64,000 nucleotides of DNA, taken from positions 1-64,000 of the forward strand of contig JAZQNO010000034.1 of assembly GCA_045627385.1 (NCBI GenBank), in the 5' to 3' direction. The first letter of the stretch is position 1. Each line of letters starts with the position of its first letter. The notes below the pieces were generated by a model that saw only the letters and a program-made list of their open reading frames with translations, made no database searches and had not been told where the DNA came from. This stretch comes from UBA1757 sp045627385 (GTDB lineage Bacteria > Bacteroidota > Bacteroidia > Bacteroidales > UBA1402). Shown piece by piece: positions 1 through 9,218 of this stretch. The translations under genes and the position numbers were made by a program.

Positions 1-74
1 CTTGGCACAACCAAGAGGGGCGGCGGCCCAACGGGGGCCGTCCGACGTGCTTCAGGCGGAGACGCTTCCCCGCA
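1..74. other. Window edge, downstream of the pectinase gene
   Basis: No gene is seen. Two small inverted repeats lie here: positions 1-15 (5-bp stem) and about 22-42 (8-bp stem with one G-T pair). On the minus strand they follow the stop of the PL10-CE8 gene, so they could end its transcript, but there is no T-run and the assignment is weak. Confidence 0.3.
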
Positions 75-2198
75 TCAGTAGGCCAGCAGGTTCCAAAGGT
101 CACGAATGCGGGCCTCCGGATCCCACTTCCCGTCGAAGGTCCATGGGGCGGTGAGGGTGTAGTATTCCGGACTGCCGGGAGCCGTCTTCATATTGTCGGA
201 CATCCAGCCGCTCTGTCCGCCTTCGCGCGAACAGCTCAGGTAATAGGTGCGCAGTCCCCAAGGACAGGGATCCAGCACCTTGTCGGAATAGGCGTAGCAG
301 ATGTTGGTGTCGAGCACCTGGTCAGACATTCTGCAGTTGACCAGGTAGAATTGGGAATCGTGGTGATAACGGCCCAGCAGGGTGGGGCTCTTGGCGTCGA
401 ATTCAGAATTGGTGATGACGAGCTTCTTGCTGCGGTCGCCGCGGCCGTCGTGCCAGATCATGGCGCGGCCGTCGCCGTAGAAGCGGCAGCGTGTCGCATA
501 ACACCAGCCTCTCGGACAGAGAAAATCGACACCCGGGCTGCGAAGGAACAAGTCGGCGTGATAATACATGCCGTCGCCGCCTTTGGCCCAGAGCGAAAGG
601 GCGTCGTTGCCGTCGGCCCAGACATTGCAGTTGATGACGATGGTGCGGGTGGCGCGTCCGAAGATGGCCATCTGATGGGTGGTGTTGCCCGGCTCCACCT
701 CCGTGCCGTAGTTGTTGTAGACCGTCAGACCGCTGATGATGCAGTCGTCGGCGCCTTCCTGCAGCACGATGACACCGTTTCCGGTGGGTTTTCCGTTGTA
801 CATGGGCGTTTGGTTGGTCTGGGCCGTTTCAGCCAGAATCAGTCTGGTGCTGTCGCGGTTTTCACCCACCAGCACGATGTTAGGACGGTCGATGATGACC
901 TTTTCCCGATAGGTTCCGTTGAGAATGAGAATGGAGAAAGGCTTGCCTTCGGCCGCTTTCCGGGAACCGGCTTCGGGGGCTTTGGAAATGGCCTTCTGAA
1001 TGCTCTGCCCGGGGCGTACCACCACGTCGAAGTCGGCAGGGTTGACCGTCGGACGGCGGTAGAGCTCGATCCGGCCCGTTTCGTTGCCGCCTTTTGTCTC
1101 CAGACTGATGTCTACCTTGTTTTTGGGGTCGTATTTGTCGGCCCATGCCTGATAGGCTTCGTACAGTTCGGCCGGTCTTGAGCCGTACCAGCTGTAGCCG
1201 TTGCGACGTTCTGAACCGATTTCCTCGAGGTGGCGGCGCGGCAGTCCGTCGCGGTCGCACACATAGGGTTCACAGTATTTCAGGTCGTAGAAACGTCCCC
1301 AGATGGGACCTGCACCGGGTTCTTCGACCAAATGCGCGTCCGTCTGCCAGCCGCGTTCCACCCGGATGCCTGTGAGCTTGTAGGTGTCGAACCATTTCAT
1401 GGCTCCGTGGACGGCCTTCTTCACGCGGGCGTCCGGATGGGGCAGGCCCATCAGCAGGCTCACCAGACCGGCGCTTTCCTGCGAGCAGAAGGAAGGCAGT
1501 TCGTAAGCGCGGGCCTTGGCCGGGGCCAGGGTCACCGGGTCGTGCTGCTGGCACCAGACGGTGGGCTTTCCGTCCACGACAATCTGAGTGCGCAGAATGA
1601 TGTCTATGCCTTTGTCGAAGGAGGCCTGCAGTCTCTTTTTCAGCGTTTTGTCAATCAGATCGCCATCGTATGGCTCTGTGCCTGCGATCATCTGTCCGAA
1701 GAGTCGCAGCGTGTTGGCGATGGCGTCGTCGTTGAAGGTGATATTGACCTGATAACCGCGTGGATTGGGCCAGAACTGAGGCCATCCGCCATTCTCGTAT
1801 TGACCCGCAAGCAGAAATTCGACCGCCTTGAGGAAACCCTCGCGGTAGCGCGCTTCGTGTGTCTGGCGGTACAGCCTGGCCAGAAAGGTCATCTGCTGGG
1901 TCGTGGCTCCGTTGTCGATGGTCGAATCGTCTTCGCGCGATTTGTCGGCCATGACGGCGGCCAGTTCCTGCTGAGTCATCTGCCGGTACATGTTGATGTT
2001 TTTGGGCCAACCGCCGGTGACCCGCTGATAGGCCAGTATCTGGTCGCCGATGCGTTTGGCGTCGTCGGATTGGAAAAATTCCTCGGTAGTCATCCGCATC
2101 GGGTTGAAACCCCTTTGCGGCCGCTGGGCGGTTACATTGAGACAAATGACTGAAAATGAAAATACAAGAATGATTTTTGAAAGAAAAAGTCTGGACAT
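75..2198 (-). CDS. Secreted pectate lyase (PL10) fused to pectinesterase-like (CE8) domain
   Basis: This two-domain pectinase of about 707 residues would act outside the cytoplasm on homogalacturonan: the N-terminal lyase cleaves de-esterified polygalacturonate and the C-terminal domain removes methyl esters. A signal peptide ends near a VTAQ site around residue 25. The PL10 part spans roughly residues 45-355 and shows NGGWPQFWPN, TFNDDAIANT and CQQHDP. The CE8 part (about 390-705) keeps the Asp of GNDAL, the Asp of VDF and the Arg of LGR, but the usual Gln before the first Asp is Asn and the Trp of LGRPW is replaced (LGRYH). The reading frame extends to a GTG at 2207, but the ATG at 2198 starts a better signal peptide. 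It is divergent from the GH28 gene, which fits a joint role in pectin breakdown. Family calls are firm; esterase activity is less sure. Confidence 0.88.
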   Translation of the reverse strand: MSRLFLSKIILVFSFSVICLNVTAQRPQRGFNPMRMTTEEFFQSDDAKRIGDQILAYQRVTGGWPKNINMYRQMTQQELAAVMADKSREDDSTIDNGATTQQMTFLARLYRQTHEARYREGFLKAVEFLLAGQYENGGWPQFWPNPRGYQVNITFNDDAIANTLRLFGQMIAGTEPYDGDLIDKTLKKRLQASFDKGIDIILRTQIVVDGKPTVWCQQHDPVTLAPAKARAYELPSFCSQESAGLVSLLMGLPHPDARVKKAVHGAMKWFDTYKLTGIRVERGWQTDAHLVEEPGAGPIWGRFYDLKYCEPYVCDRDGLPRRHLEEIGSERRNGYSWYGSRPAELYEAYQAWADKYDPKNKVDISLETKGGNETGRIELYRRPTVNPADFDVVVRPGQSIQKAISKAPEAGSRKAAEGKPFSILILNGTYREKVIIDRPNIVLVGENRDSTRLILAETAQTNQTPMYNGKPTGNGVIVLQEGADDCIISGLTVYNNYGTEVEPGNTTHQMAIFGRATRTIVINCNVWADGNDALSLWAKGGDGMYYHADLFLRSPGVDFLCPRGWCYATRCRFYGDGRAMIWHDGRGDRSKKLVITNSEFDAKSPTLLGRYHHDSQFYLVNCRMSDQVLDTNICYAYSDKVLDPCPWGLRTYYLSCSREGGQSGWMSDNMKTAPGSPEYYTLTAPWTFDGKWDPEARIRDLWNLLAY

Positions 2199-2226
2199 GA
2201 TGAGCACTTGTTTACGGAATTTTAGA

Positions 2227-2234
2227 CAAATATA
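2227..2234 (-). promoter_or_regulatory. Candidate -7 element for the PL10-CE8 gene
   Basis: Read on the minus strand this is TATATTTG, an exact TAnnTTTG Bacteroidota -7 element, 29 bases upstream of the ATG at 2198. I see no good TTTG at -33, so the assignment rests on the -7 element and position only. Confidence 0.4.
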
Positions 2235-2319
2235 GGTGTGCGCGGTTTAATTTCGTCCGAGCCGCTTGTGAAAAAGGATTTTTTTGTAAACTTTGCAATC
2301 GGAAATCAAATTCACAGTT

Positions 2320-3720
2320 ATGAAAAAATCGACATTCTCCCTTGTGGCTGCGGCTCTGATGCTTTTGGCTACCTCCTGTTGCAAGAACGATCCGTGGAAA
2401 GAAATGGAAAAGGTGCTTGACCGCATCGTTGCGCCCACTTTCGCCGACAAGGATTATCTTATCACCGATTATTACAATGGAAGCGACACGCTTTATACGG
2501 CGGCCATCCACGCTGCTATCCAAGCCTGTGCGGAAAACGGAGGCGGTCGTGTGGTCGTGCCCGCCGGCGAGTGGAAAACCGCTCCCATCCGTCTGCAGTC
2601 CAACGTCAACCTCCATCTGTCGGAAGGCGCCACGCTGCTGTTCACCGACGACGTGCGCCTGTTTCCGATCGTGCATACCCGTTGGGAAGGCATCGAGTGC
2701 TACAATGTGCAGCCTCTGGTTTATGCCGAGGACTGCGAAAACATAGCCATCACCGGCAAAGGCATTCTGGACGGACAGGCCGGACGCCACAACTGGTACG
2801 GCCCGCTGACGGCCGGCTATACCGACGAAAACGGCAGACGTGTCGGCAGCAAGAGCATGCTATACGGCTGGGTGGCCGACGAGACTCCGCTCGAGCAGCG
2901 CTATCTTTCTCAGGAGCTGCCCGCCCGTCCTCAGACCGTCAATCTGATGAACTGCCGCAATGTGCTTCTCGAAGACTTCACCATCCACCGTTCGCCTTTC
3001 TGGTGCATCCATCCTGTGCTCTGCACCAATGTGACCATGCGCGGCGTGACGATGGACAGCCATATGGGCAATAACGACGGCTGCGACCCGGAATCCTGCA
3101 CCGACATGCTGTTCGAGGGATGCACTTTCGACACCGGTGACGACTGCATCGCCATCAAATCCGGACGCGACGCCGACGGACGCCGTTTCAACATCCCTTC
3201 CAGCAACATCATCGTGCGCGACTGCATCATGCGCGACGGCCATGCCGGCGTGGCCATTGGCAGCGAAATCAGCGGCGGCTTCAAAAACCTTTGGGTGGAG
3301 AACTGCGAAATGAATTCGCCCAACCTCCAGCGTGTCATCCGCGTCAAATCCAACCCGCAGCGCGGCGGAACCGTTTCCAACATCAATGTCCGCAATCTGG
3401 AAGTCGGCGAATGCGATCTGGCCGTCCTGGGTCTGGAACTCAACTACGCCCGTATCAATGAGGGCCCTTTCCCCGTGGATTTCCGCGACATCACCATCGA
3501 AAACGTGACCTCCCACAAGAGCCGTTTCGCCATCCACGTTTCCGGAGCGCCCTCCAATATTTGCGCCCACAACATCACTTTGCGTGACTGCTGCATCGAA
3601 GGAGTGACCAATGAGGAACTCTGTCATGTGGTCGGCGCTGAAAATGTGGTGTTTGACAATGTGACCATCAACGGACAGGCTTACGCCTGGTCTTCTGAAG
3701 GTCTCCAAACTATTGAGTAA
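2320..3720 (+). CDS. GH28 family polygalacturonase-like lipoprotein
   Basis: A 466-residue glycoside hydrolase of family 28, expected to hydrolyse galacturonic acid linkages of pectin at the cell envelope. The N-terminus has a lipoprotein signal with a lipobox ending at about Cys20. Family motifs appear in order: NNDGCDPES (251-259, matching the NTD motif), DTGDDCIAIKSG (271-282, the catalytic Asp pair), GHAGVAIGSE (307-316, a variant of the GHG motif) and RVIRVKS (338-344, the RIK motif). The frame is open upstream to 2293, but the ATG at 2320 begins the signal sequence. It runs divergently from the PL10-CE8 gene. Exo or endo action, and galacturonan versus rhamnogalacturonan as substrate, cannot be told from the motifs. 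Confidence 0.9.
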   Translation: MKKSTFSLVAAALMLLATSCCKNDPWKEMEKVLDRIVAPTFADKDYLITDYYNGSDTLYTAAIHAAIQACAENGGGRVVVPAGEWKTAPIRLQSNVNLHLSEGATLLFTDDVRLFPIVHTRWEGIECYNVQPLVYAEDCENIAITGKGILDGQAGRHNWYGPLTAGYTDENGRRVGSKSMLYGWVADETPLEQRYLSQELPARPQTVNLMNCRNVLLEDFTIHRSPFWCIHPVLCTNVTMRGVTMDSHMGNNDGCDPESCTDMLFEGCTFDTGDDCIAIKSGRDADGRRFNIPSSNIIVRDCIMRDGHAGVAIGSEISGGFKNLWVENCEMNSPNLQRVIRVKSNPQRGGTVSNINVRNLEVGECDLAVLGLELNYARINEGPFPVDFRDITIENVTSHKSRFAIHVSGAPSNICAHNITLRDCCIEGVTNEELCHVVGAENVVFDNVTINGQAYAWSSEGLQTIE

Positions 3721-3730
3721 ATCATTGAAA

Positions 3731-4993
3731 ATGAATCGCATTCTGATAGAAAATGTCCGTCTGAACGCTCAGACCTGTGACATTCTTATCGAAGGGAACC
3801 GTTTTTCCCGCATACGTCCCGCCGGTTCCCGCCTGGCCGACACTCTCCCCGAAGAGGGCCTGCAGCGCGTCGACGGCAGCCGTTACGCCATTCTTCCTCC
3901 TTTCTACAACGGCCATACGCATCACGCCATGACGCTTTTGCGCGGCTATGCGGACGACATGCCTCTGCAGACCTGGCTCACCGAGCACATCTGGCCTATC
4001 GAAGCCAAGATGACGGCTCAGGACATGCTGGTCGGCGTGCGGCTGGCCATTCTGGAAATGATCAAGTCGGGCACGGTGTTCTTCAACGATATGTATTTCC
4101 AGTGGGAAACATGTCAGCAGGCTGTGGAAGAAATGGGTGTCCGCGCTGTCGTCTCCGACACCGTCATGAACCACACGCCGGCCAAGTCGGTCGATCGTAT
4201 CTGCGATACGCTCCATCATCCCGAAAGATGGGCCGCCCGCACCCAATGGGCGCAGGCGCCCCACGCCATCTACACCGTCGACGGACCTCTGCTGCAGCGT
4301 TTGGCGGCGGATGCCCGTGACGCAGGTGTGAAAATCCACATCCACTTGTCGGAAACCAAGCAGGAAGTGCTTGACTGCCAGAATGCCCATGGAATGACGC
4401 CAACCGAATGGCTGGACCATCTCGGCATCCTCGGTCCCGACGTTGTGGCCGCCCATTGTGTCTGGCTGACGCCTCACGACATCGAACTGCTGGCCAAGCA
4501 TCAGGTGACTTTGGTCCACAACCCCTGTTCCAACATGAAACTCAGTTCGGGATTCTTCCCCGTGCCCGAGGTGATGGCAGGCAATCTGAAGGTCGTGCTG
4601 GGAACCGACGGTGCCTCTTCCAACAACAACCTCGACATGCACGAGGAAATGAAGACGGCCGCCCTGCTGGCCAAAGTCCGTTACGACGCTGAGACGCTTC
4701 CCGCCGCGGAGGTGCTGAAATGGGCCACCGTCAACGGAGCCGCCTGTTTCGTCCCTGGGGCCGGCGAAATCGCCGAAGGCTGTCTGGCCGACGCCTTGCT
4801 GGTCGATTTGGACAATGAGCGCCTGACTCCCGATTTCAATCTCACCTCCAACTGGGTATATTCGGCAGACAGCCGTGCCATCGCCTATGTCATTTGCGAC
4901 GGACAGATTCTGATGAAAGACGGTCATGTGAAAAATGAAGGCCAAATCATCGAAGATGCCAGCCGTACGGCATTCGATCTGGTCAGACGTTGA
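3731..4993 (+). CDS. mtaD: Amidohydrolase, methylthioadenosine/S-adenosylhomocysteine deaminase type
   Basis: A 420-residue metal-dependent amidohydrolase of the ATZ/TRZ group, probably a cytoplasmic deaminase of adenosine-type thioethers. It shows the metal ligands expected for the fold: GHTHH at 61-65, HIHLSE at 203-208, AHC at 241-243 and the Asp of GTDGASSN near 293. An in-frame TTG at 3713 overlaps the end of the GH28 gene; the ATG at 3731 matches the normal family N-terminus and is preferred. It starts 10 bases after the GH28 stop and may be co-transcribed with it, although nothing links the two functions. Substrate specificity in this family is hard to read, so the symbol is provisional. 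Confidence 0.75.
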   Translation: MNRILIENVRLNAQTCDILIEGNRFSRIRPAGSRLADTLPEEGLQRVDGSRYAILPPFYNGHTHHAMTLLRGYADDMPLQTWLTEHIWPIEAKMTAQDMLVGVRLAILEMIKSGTVFFNDMYFQWETCQQAVEEMGVRAVVSDTVMNHTPAKSVDRICDTLHHPERWAARTQWAQAPHAIYTVDGPLLQRLAADARDAGVKIHIHLSETKQEVLDCQNAHGMTPTEWLDHLGILGPDVVAAHCVWLTPHDIELLAKHQVTLVHNPCSNMKLSSGFFPVPEVMAGNLKVVLGTDGASSNNNLDMHEEMKTAALLAKVRYDAETLPAAEVLKWATVNGAACFVPGAGEIAEGCLADALLVDLDNERLTPDFNLTSNWVYSADSRAIAYVICDGQILMKDGHVKNEGQIIEDASRTAFDLVRR

Positions 4994-5013
4994 ACAGCCG
5001 GCTCGAACTTCCG

Positions 5014-5045
5014 TTTCCTGATTTGTGTATTTATCCGTATCTTCG
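5014..5045 (+). promoter_or_regulatory. Candidate promoter for the aminotransferase gene
   Basis: TTTC at 5014-5017, 20 bases of spacer and TATCTTCG at 5038-5045 form a Bacteroidota-type promoter with the common TTCG variant. It lies 22 bases before the ATG at 5068. Confidence 0.4.
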
Positions 5046-5067
5046 CGCCTGAAATTAACAGACAGAT

Positions 5068-6267
5068 ATGCCACTTCCTTCACACCGCGGCTGGATTATG
5101 CCCGAGTCGCCTATCCGCAAATTGGCCCCTCTGGCCCGAAAGGCCGAACAGCGGGGTCTCCGCATCTATCATCTCAATATAGGTCAGCCCGATATCGAAA
5201 CGCCTCAAGTCGGTCTTGACGTGCTCAAGAACGTTGACCGTAAAGTGTTGGAGTACACGCATTCTGCGGGTCTTCCAAGTTTGCGTGAAAAGTTGGCCGA
5301 CTACTACCACCGATGCGGCATCGATGTCTCTCCTGACGAAATCATCGTAACGACCGGCGGCTCTGAGGCCGTCCAGTTCGCTTTCATGGCCTGCCTGGAC
5401 CAGGGCGACGAGATTGTGGTCCCGGAACCGGCCTACGCCAACTATACGGCCTTCGCCATTGCCGGAGGTGCCATCATCAGACCCTTCCTGTCGAGCATCG
5501 ACAACGATTTCGCCTTGCCTTCTTTCGAAGAGTTCGAACAGATGATCACCAAACGCACCCGCGCCATTCTCATCTGCAACCCCAACAATCCCACGGGCCA
5601 CATCTACACGGCCGAGGAAATGGAGCATATCCGTCAGTTGGTCAAGAAATACGATTTGTATCTGTTCTCGGACGAGGTTTATCGCGAATTCTGCTATGAC
5701 GGTACGGAGCATATTTCGGCTATGAATCTGAAAGGCATTGAAGAAAATGTCATTCTGATTGATTCGGTGTCGAAACGCTACAGTGAATGTGGCATCCGTG
5801 TCGGTGCTCTGATTACCAAAAACGAGCAGGTGCGCAAGGATGTGATGAAATTCTGTCAGGCCCGTCTGTGTCCGCCGCTGATCGGCCAGCTGGTGGCTGA
5901 AGCTTCCATTGATGCCCCGGAATCCTATATGAAAGGCGTTTATGACGAGTATCTCTCTCGCCGCAATTATGTGATATCGGCCATCAATGGCATCCCAGGC
6001 TGCTATTCGCCTATGCCTCAGGGTGCTTTCTATACGGTTGCCCGTCTGCCCATCGACGATGCCGACAAGTTCTGCGCCTGGTTGCTCGAATCTTACGAAC
6101 ACGAAGGCAAAACCCTTATGATTGCTCCGGCCTCCGGATTCTACTCGGCCAACAGTGTCGGCCGCAACGAGGTGCGCATTTCCTATACCATCAGCCTGGA
6201 CGACTTGAAAATCGCTATGGACCTGCTCCGTAACGCATTGTCCGTTTATCCGGGACGTACTATCTGA
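5068..6267 (+). CDS. PLP-dependent class I/II aminotransferase
   Basis: A 399-residue fold-type I aminotransferase, probably cytoplasmic and close to aspartate/aromatic aminotransferases. It has the expected NPNNPTG (171-177), the Asp of SDEVYRE (201-207) that pairs with the PLP ring nitrogen, the Schiff-base Lys at about 236 in DSVSK, and a substrate carboxylate Arg in VRISYTI near the C-terminus. Length is normal. The LolE-type gene follows after 11 bases, so the two may share a transcript. The exact amino donor cannot be read from sequence. Confidence 0.85.
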   Translation: MPLPSHRGWIMPESPIRKLAPLARKAEQRGLRIYHLNIGQPDIETPQVGLDVLKNVDRKVLEYTHSAGLPSLREKLADYYHRCGIDVSPDEIIVTTGGSEAVQFAFMACLDQGDEIVVPEPAYANYTAFAIAGGAIIRPFLSSIDNDFALPSFEEFEQMITKRTRAILICNPNNPTGHIYTAEEMEHIRQLVKKYDLYLFSDEVYREFCYDGTEHISAMNLKGIEENVILIDSVSKRYSECGIRVGALITKNEQVRKDVMKFCQARLCPPLIGQLVAEASIDAPESYMKGVYDEYLSRRNYVISAINGIPGCYSPMPQGAFYTVARLPIDDADKFCAWLLESYEHEGKTLMIAPASGFYSANSVGRNEVRISYTISLDDLKIAMDLLRNALSVYPGRTI

Positions 6268-6278
6268 CACTCGATCAT

Positions 6279-7541
6279 TTGAGCTACGAATACCACATAG
6301 CCAGACGACTGTTTTTCCATACTTCACACGAGAACGGGAAAGCGGTTTCCCGCCCGGCAGTCCGAATCGCTGTGGCAGGTATCGCCGTGGGTCTGGCCGT
6401 GATGATTCTGGCCGTCTGCATCGTCATCGGTTTCAAACATCAGGTCGAGAGCCGGGTGGTGGGCATCAGCAGCCACATCCAAGTGACCAGCAGCCAATCC
6501 GATTTCTCTTTCGAAATGGTCCCCATCGAGAAGGCCGACAGCCTTCCCGCTTTGCTGATGTCCATCCCTAATGTCCGTCACGTACAGCGTTTTACCACCA
6601 AATTGGGTATGCTGAAGACGGATGACGACATTCAGGCGGTTGTCTTCAAGGGCATTGACGGGGATTTCGACTGGAGTTTTCTGTCGCAGCACATCACCGA
6701 AGGCCAGATGCCGTCTTATTCGGAACCGACCGACGGGCAGCCTTCCAACCAGGTGATGCTGTCGGCTTTGCTTGCCCGGCAGATGAATCTCCGCACCGGC
6801 GATGACTTCATTGCGTATTTTGCCAGGGATGAGCGCGTGACGGCGCGGAAATTTGTGGTTTCCGGCCTGTTCGACACGCATTTTTCCGAATTCGACAAGC
6901 AGTTTGTCTTGGCAGACCAGCGTCTGATGGCCCGGCTTTACGGTTGGGAGGAAGGCCGTGTGGGCGGTCTGGAAATCTTTGTGGAGGACATCCGCCAACT
7001 GCAGGAAACCGATCTGGCGGTTTACAATACGCTTTTCGAAATCGGCCATCTCAAAGGCAATTCCTATTATGTGCAGTCTGTCCACGACCTCAATCCCGAT
7101 CTGTTCGGTTGGCTGGACTTGCTCGACATGAATGTCTGGCTGATTTTGGTGCTGATGCTTTTCGTGGCCGGTTTCAATATGATTTCGGGCCTGCTCATCC
7201 TGATGCTGGAACGCACCAATATGATTGGGATGATGAAGGCGATGGGAGCCGACAATCTGTCTGTCCGCCGCATTTTCATCTGGCTTTCGGCCATGCTGGC
7301 CGTCAAGGGAATCTTCTGGGGCGATCTGATTGGACTGGGCATCGCCGCCGTCCAACATTTCTTCCGTCTGTTCCCGCTCAACCCCGATGTGTACTATGTC
7401 TCGTCGGTCCCGATCGAGTTCAATCTCCTCTACATCGTCTTGCTGAATGTGGGCACTTTGCTGGCATCGTTGCTGATGATGCTGCTTCCGACAGCTATGG
7501 TCAGCCGCATTCTGCCGGCCCGTTCCATCAAATTTGACTGA
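6279..7541 (+). CDS. ABC transporter permease of the LolC/LolE (MacB-like) family
   Basis: A 420-residue inner membrane protein with one N-terminal membrane segment (about 25-48), a large periplasmic domain (about 50-280) and three C-terminal segments (about 283-307, 330-350 and 370-395). This is the layout of LolC/LolE and MacB permeases that release lipoproteins or move envelope substrates. The N-terminal Ala-Arg-Arg followed by a Phe pair is typical of Bacteroidota homologues. I find no ATG that fits; the TTG at 6279 gives the expected N-terminus just after the aminotransferase stop. No ATPase gene is adjacent, so the partner LolD-like protein must be elsewhere. Confidence 0.82.
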   Translation: MSYEYHIARRLFFHTSHENGKAVSRPAVRIAVAGIAVGLAVMILAVCIVIGFKHQVESRVVGISSHIQVTSSQSDFSFEMVPIEKADSLPALLMSIPNVRHVQRFTTKLGMLKTDDDIQAVVFKGIDGDFDWSFLSQHITEGQMPSYSEPTDGQPSNQVMLSALLARQMNLRTGDDFIAYFARDERVTARKFVVSGLFDTHFSEFDKQFVLADQRLMARLYGWEEGRVGGLEIFVEDIRQLQETDLAVYNTLFEIGHLKGNSYYVQSVHDLNPDLFGWLDLLDMNVWLILVLMLFVAGFNMISGLLILMLERTNMIGMMKAMGADNLSVRRIFIWLSAMLAVKGIFWGDLIGLGIAAVQHFFRLFPLNPDVYYVSSVPIEFNLLYIVLLNVGTLLASLLMMLLPTAMVSRILPARSIKFD

Positions 7542-7589
7542 CATTTGTGAAAATCCCGCCTCAGGTCGCGGTTTCTCAATAAACTTGAT

Positions 7590-7597
7590 TATCTTTG
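7590..7597 (+). promoter_or_regulatory. -7 element of the GH51-rhaB-rhaA operon
   Basis: TATCTTTG matches TAnnTTTG exactly, 27 bases before the ATG at 7625. The -33 box is poor, which would fit an activator-dependent sugar promoter, but no regulator gene is nearby. Confidence 0.45.
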
Positions 7598-7624
7598 TGA
7601 GATAACAATCCAATCTCTGAAGAT

Positions 7625-9211
7625 ATGTTCAAGCATTTTTTCCTGGCTTCCATTTGCCTTTTGTCCGCCGGCTTGCTTCCCATGTCGGCCGAACCCCTTG
7701 AGAGTTCGCTTCCTGCCAAAGGAAATACAGGCGCCACGATGACGGTCCGGACCGATCAGCCGGGCTCGAACATCTCCCGTCACATTTACGGACATTTTTC
7801 CGAACATCTCGGACACTGCATCTACGGCGGTATCTGGGTAGGCCCCGACTCTGACATTCCCAATGTCGACGGCTATCGCACGGATGTGATGGAAGCGCTT
7901 AAGGAAATGAAGATACCGAATCTCCGCTGGCCGGGCGGCTGCTTTGCCGACGAGTACCATTGGCGCGACGGTATCGGACCGCGTTCGAGCCGTCCCAAAA
8001 TGATCAACACGCACTGGGGAGGGGTAGTCGAAGACAACAGTTTCGGCACTCACGAATTCTTGAATTACTGCGAACTGATCGGTGCGGAACCCTATATCTG
8101 CGGCAATGTGGGCAGCGGAACGGTGGAAGAGATGTCGAAGTGGGTCGAGTACATCACCTTCGACGGCGAATCGCCCATGGCCAATCTTCGTCGCGAGAAT
8201 GGACGTGACAAGCCTTGGAAGGTGAAATTCTGGGGCGTCGGCAACGAAAACTGGGGTTGTGGCGGCAATATGACCGCCGAGTTCTACACCGACCAGTATC
8301 GCCGCTATGCCACTTATTGCCGCAACTACGGAGACAATCGCCTGCAGAAAATTGCCGGTGGACCCAATGGTGGCGACACTCATTGGACGGATGTGCTGAT
8401 GCGCAACGCCAAAGGTCAGATGTGGGGCCTGTCCATGCACTATTATACCGTACCCAACTCTTGGAACCACAAGGGTTCGGCCACGGATTTTTCCGAAGAA
8501 GAATACATCCGCACGATGCAGAACGGCCTTCACATGGAGGATCTCATCAAGGGACACGAAGAGGTGATGGACAAGTACGATCCCGGCAAACGGGTATCGC
8601 TCTGTGTGGACGAATGGGGCGCCTGGTACGATGTGGAACCCGGCACCAACCCCGGTTTCCTCTATCAGCAGAACACCTTGCGCGATGCGCTTCTGTGCGC
8701 TTCCACGCTCCATATTTTCCAGCATCACAGCGACCGTGTCCGTATGGCCAACATCGCCCAGATGGTCAATGTGCTTCAGTCGGTCATCCTCACCCAAGAC
8801 AATCAGATGGTGCTGACGCCGACCTACCACGTCTACCGTATGTTCAACGTACATCAGGATGCCACCAACCTTCCGGTTGAAATCGACGCACCGGTCTATA
8901 CTTGCGGCACGATGTCGGTTCCGGCGGTGAATGCGGCCGCATCCGTCGACAGCGAGGGGGCCATCCATTTGAGTCTGGTCAATGTGGATCCTCATCAGAA
9001 CATCGAAATTTCTTGCCAGTTGACCGATGTGAAAAACGGTGCCAAGGTGACGGCCGAAATCTTGACTTCCAAGAAGCTGAACGATTTCAACACCTTCGGC
9101 GATGCTGAGAAGGTGGTTCCGACCGAACTGAAAGGAGTGAAACTTTCCAGAAAAGGCGAACTCACGCTCACGGCTCCCGCCAAATCTGTCATTATGTTGA
9201 CTATCAAATAA
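7625..9211 (+). CDS. Secreted alpha-L-arabinofuranosidase, GH51
   Basis: A 528-residue GH51 enzyme that should release terminal L-arabinofuranose from arabinan or pectin side chains. A signal peptide ends near residue 22, so the enzyme leaves the cytoplasm. The catalytic acid/base is Glu208 in WGVGNENW and the nucleophile is Glu330 in CVDEWGAWY. RWPGGCFADEYHW near 101-113 is a family signature. It begins an operon with rhaB (7 bases downstream) and rhaA, linking arabinose removal to rhamnose use, as expected for rhamnogalacturonan-I with arabinan branches. Confidence 0.92.
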   Translation: MFKHFFLASICLLSAGLLPMSAEPLESSLPAKGNTGATMTVRTDQPGSNISRHIYGHFSEHLGHCIYGGIWVGPDSDIPNVDGYRTDVMEALKEMKIPNLRWPGGCFADEYHWRDGIGPRSSRPKMINTHWGGVVEDNSFGTHEFLNYCELIGAEPYICGNVGSGTVEEMSKWVEYITFDGESPMANLRRENGRDKPWKVKFWGVGNENWGCGGNMTAEFYTDQYRRYATYCRNYGDNRLQKIAGGPNGGDTHWTDVLMRNAKGQMWGLSMHYYTVPNSWNHKGSATDFSEEEYIRTMQNGLHMEDLIKGHEEVMDKYDPGKRVSLCVDEWGAWYDVEPGTNPGFLYQQNTLRDALLCASTLHIFQHHSDRVRMANIAQMVNVLQSVILTQDNQMVLTPTYHVYRMFNVHQDATNLPVEIDAPVYTCGTMSVPAVNAAASVDSEGAIHLSLVNVDPHQNIEISCQLTDVKNGAKVTAEILTSKKLNDFNTFGDAEKVVPTELKGVKLSRKGELTLTAPAKSVIMLTIK

Positions 9212-9218
9212 TTCATCA

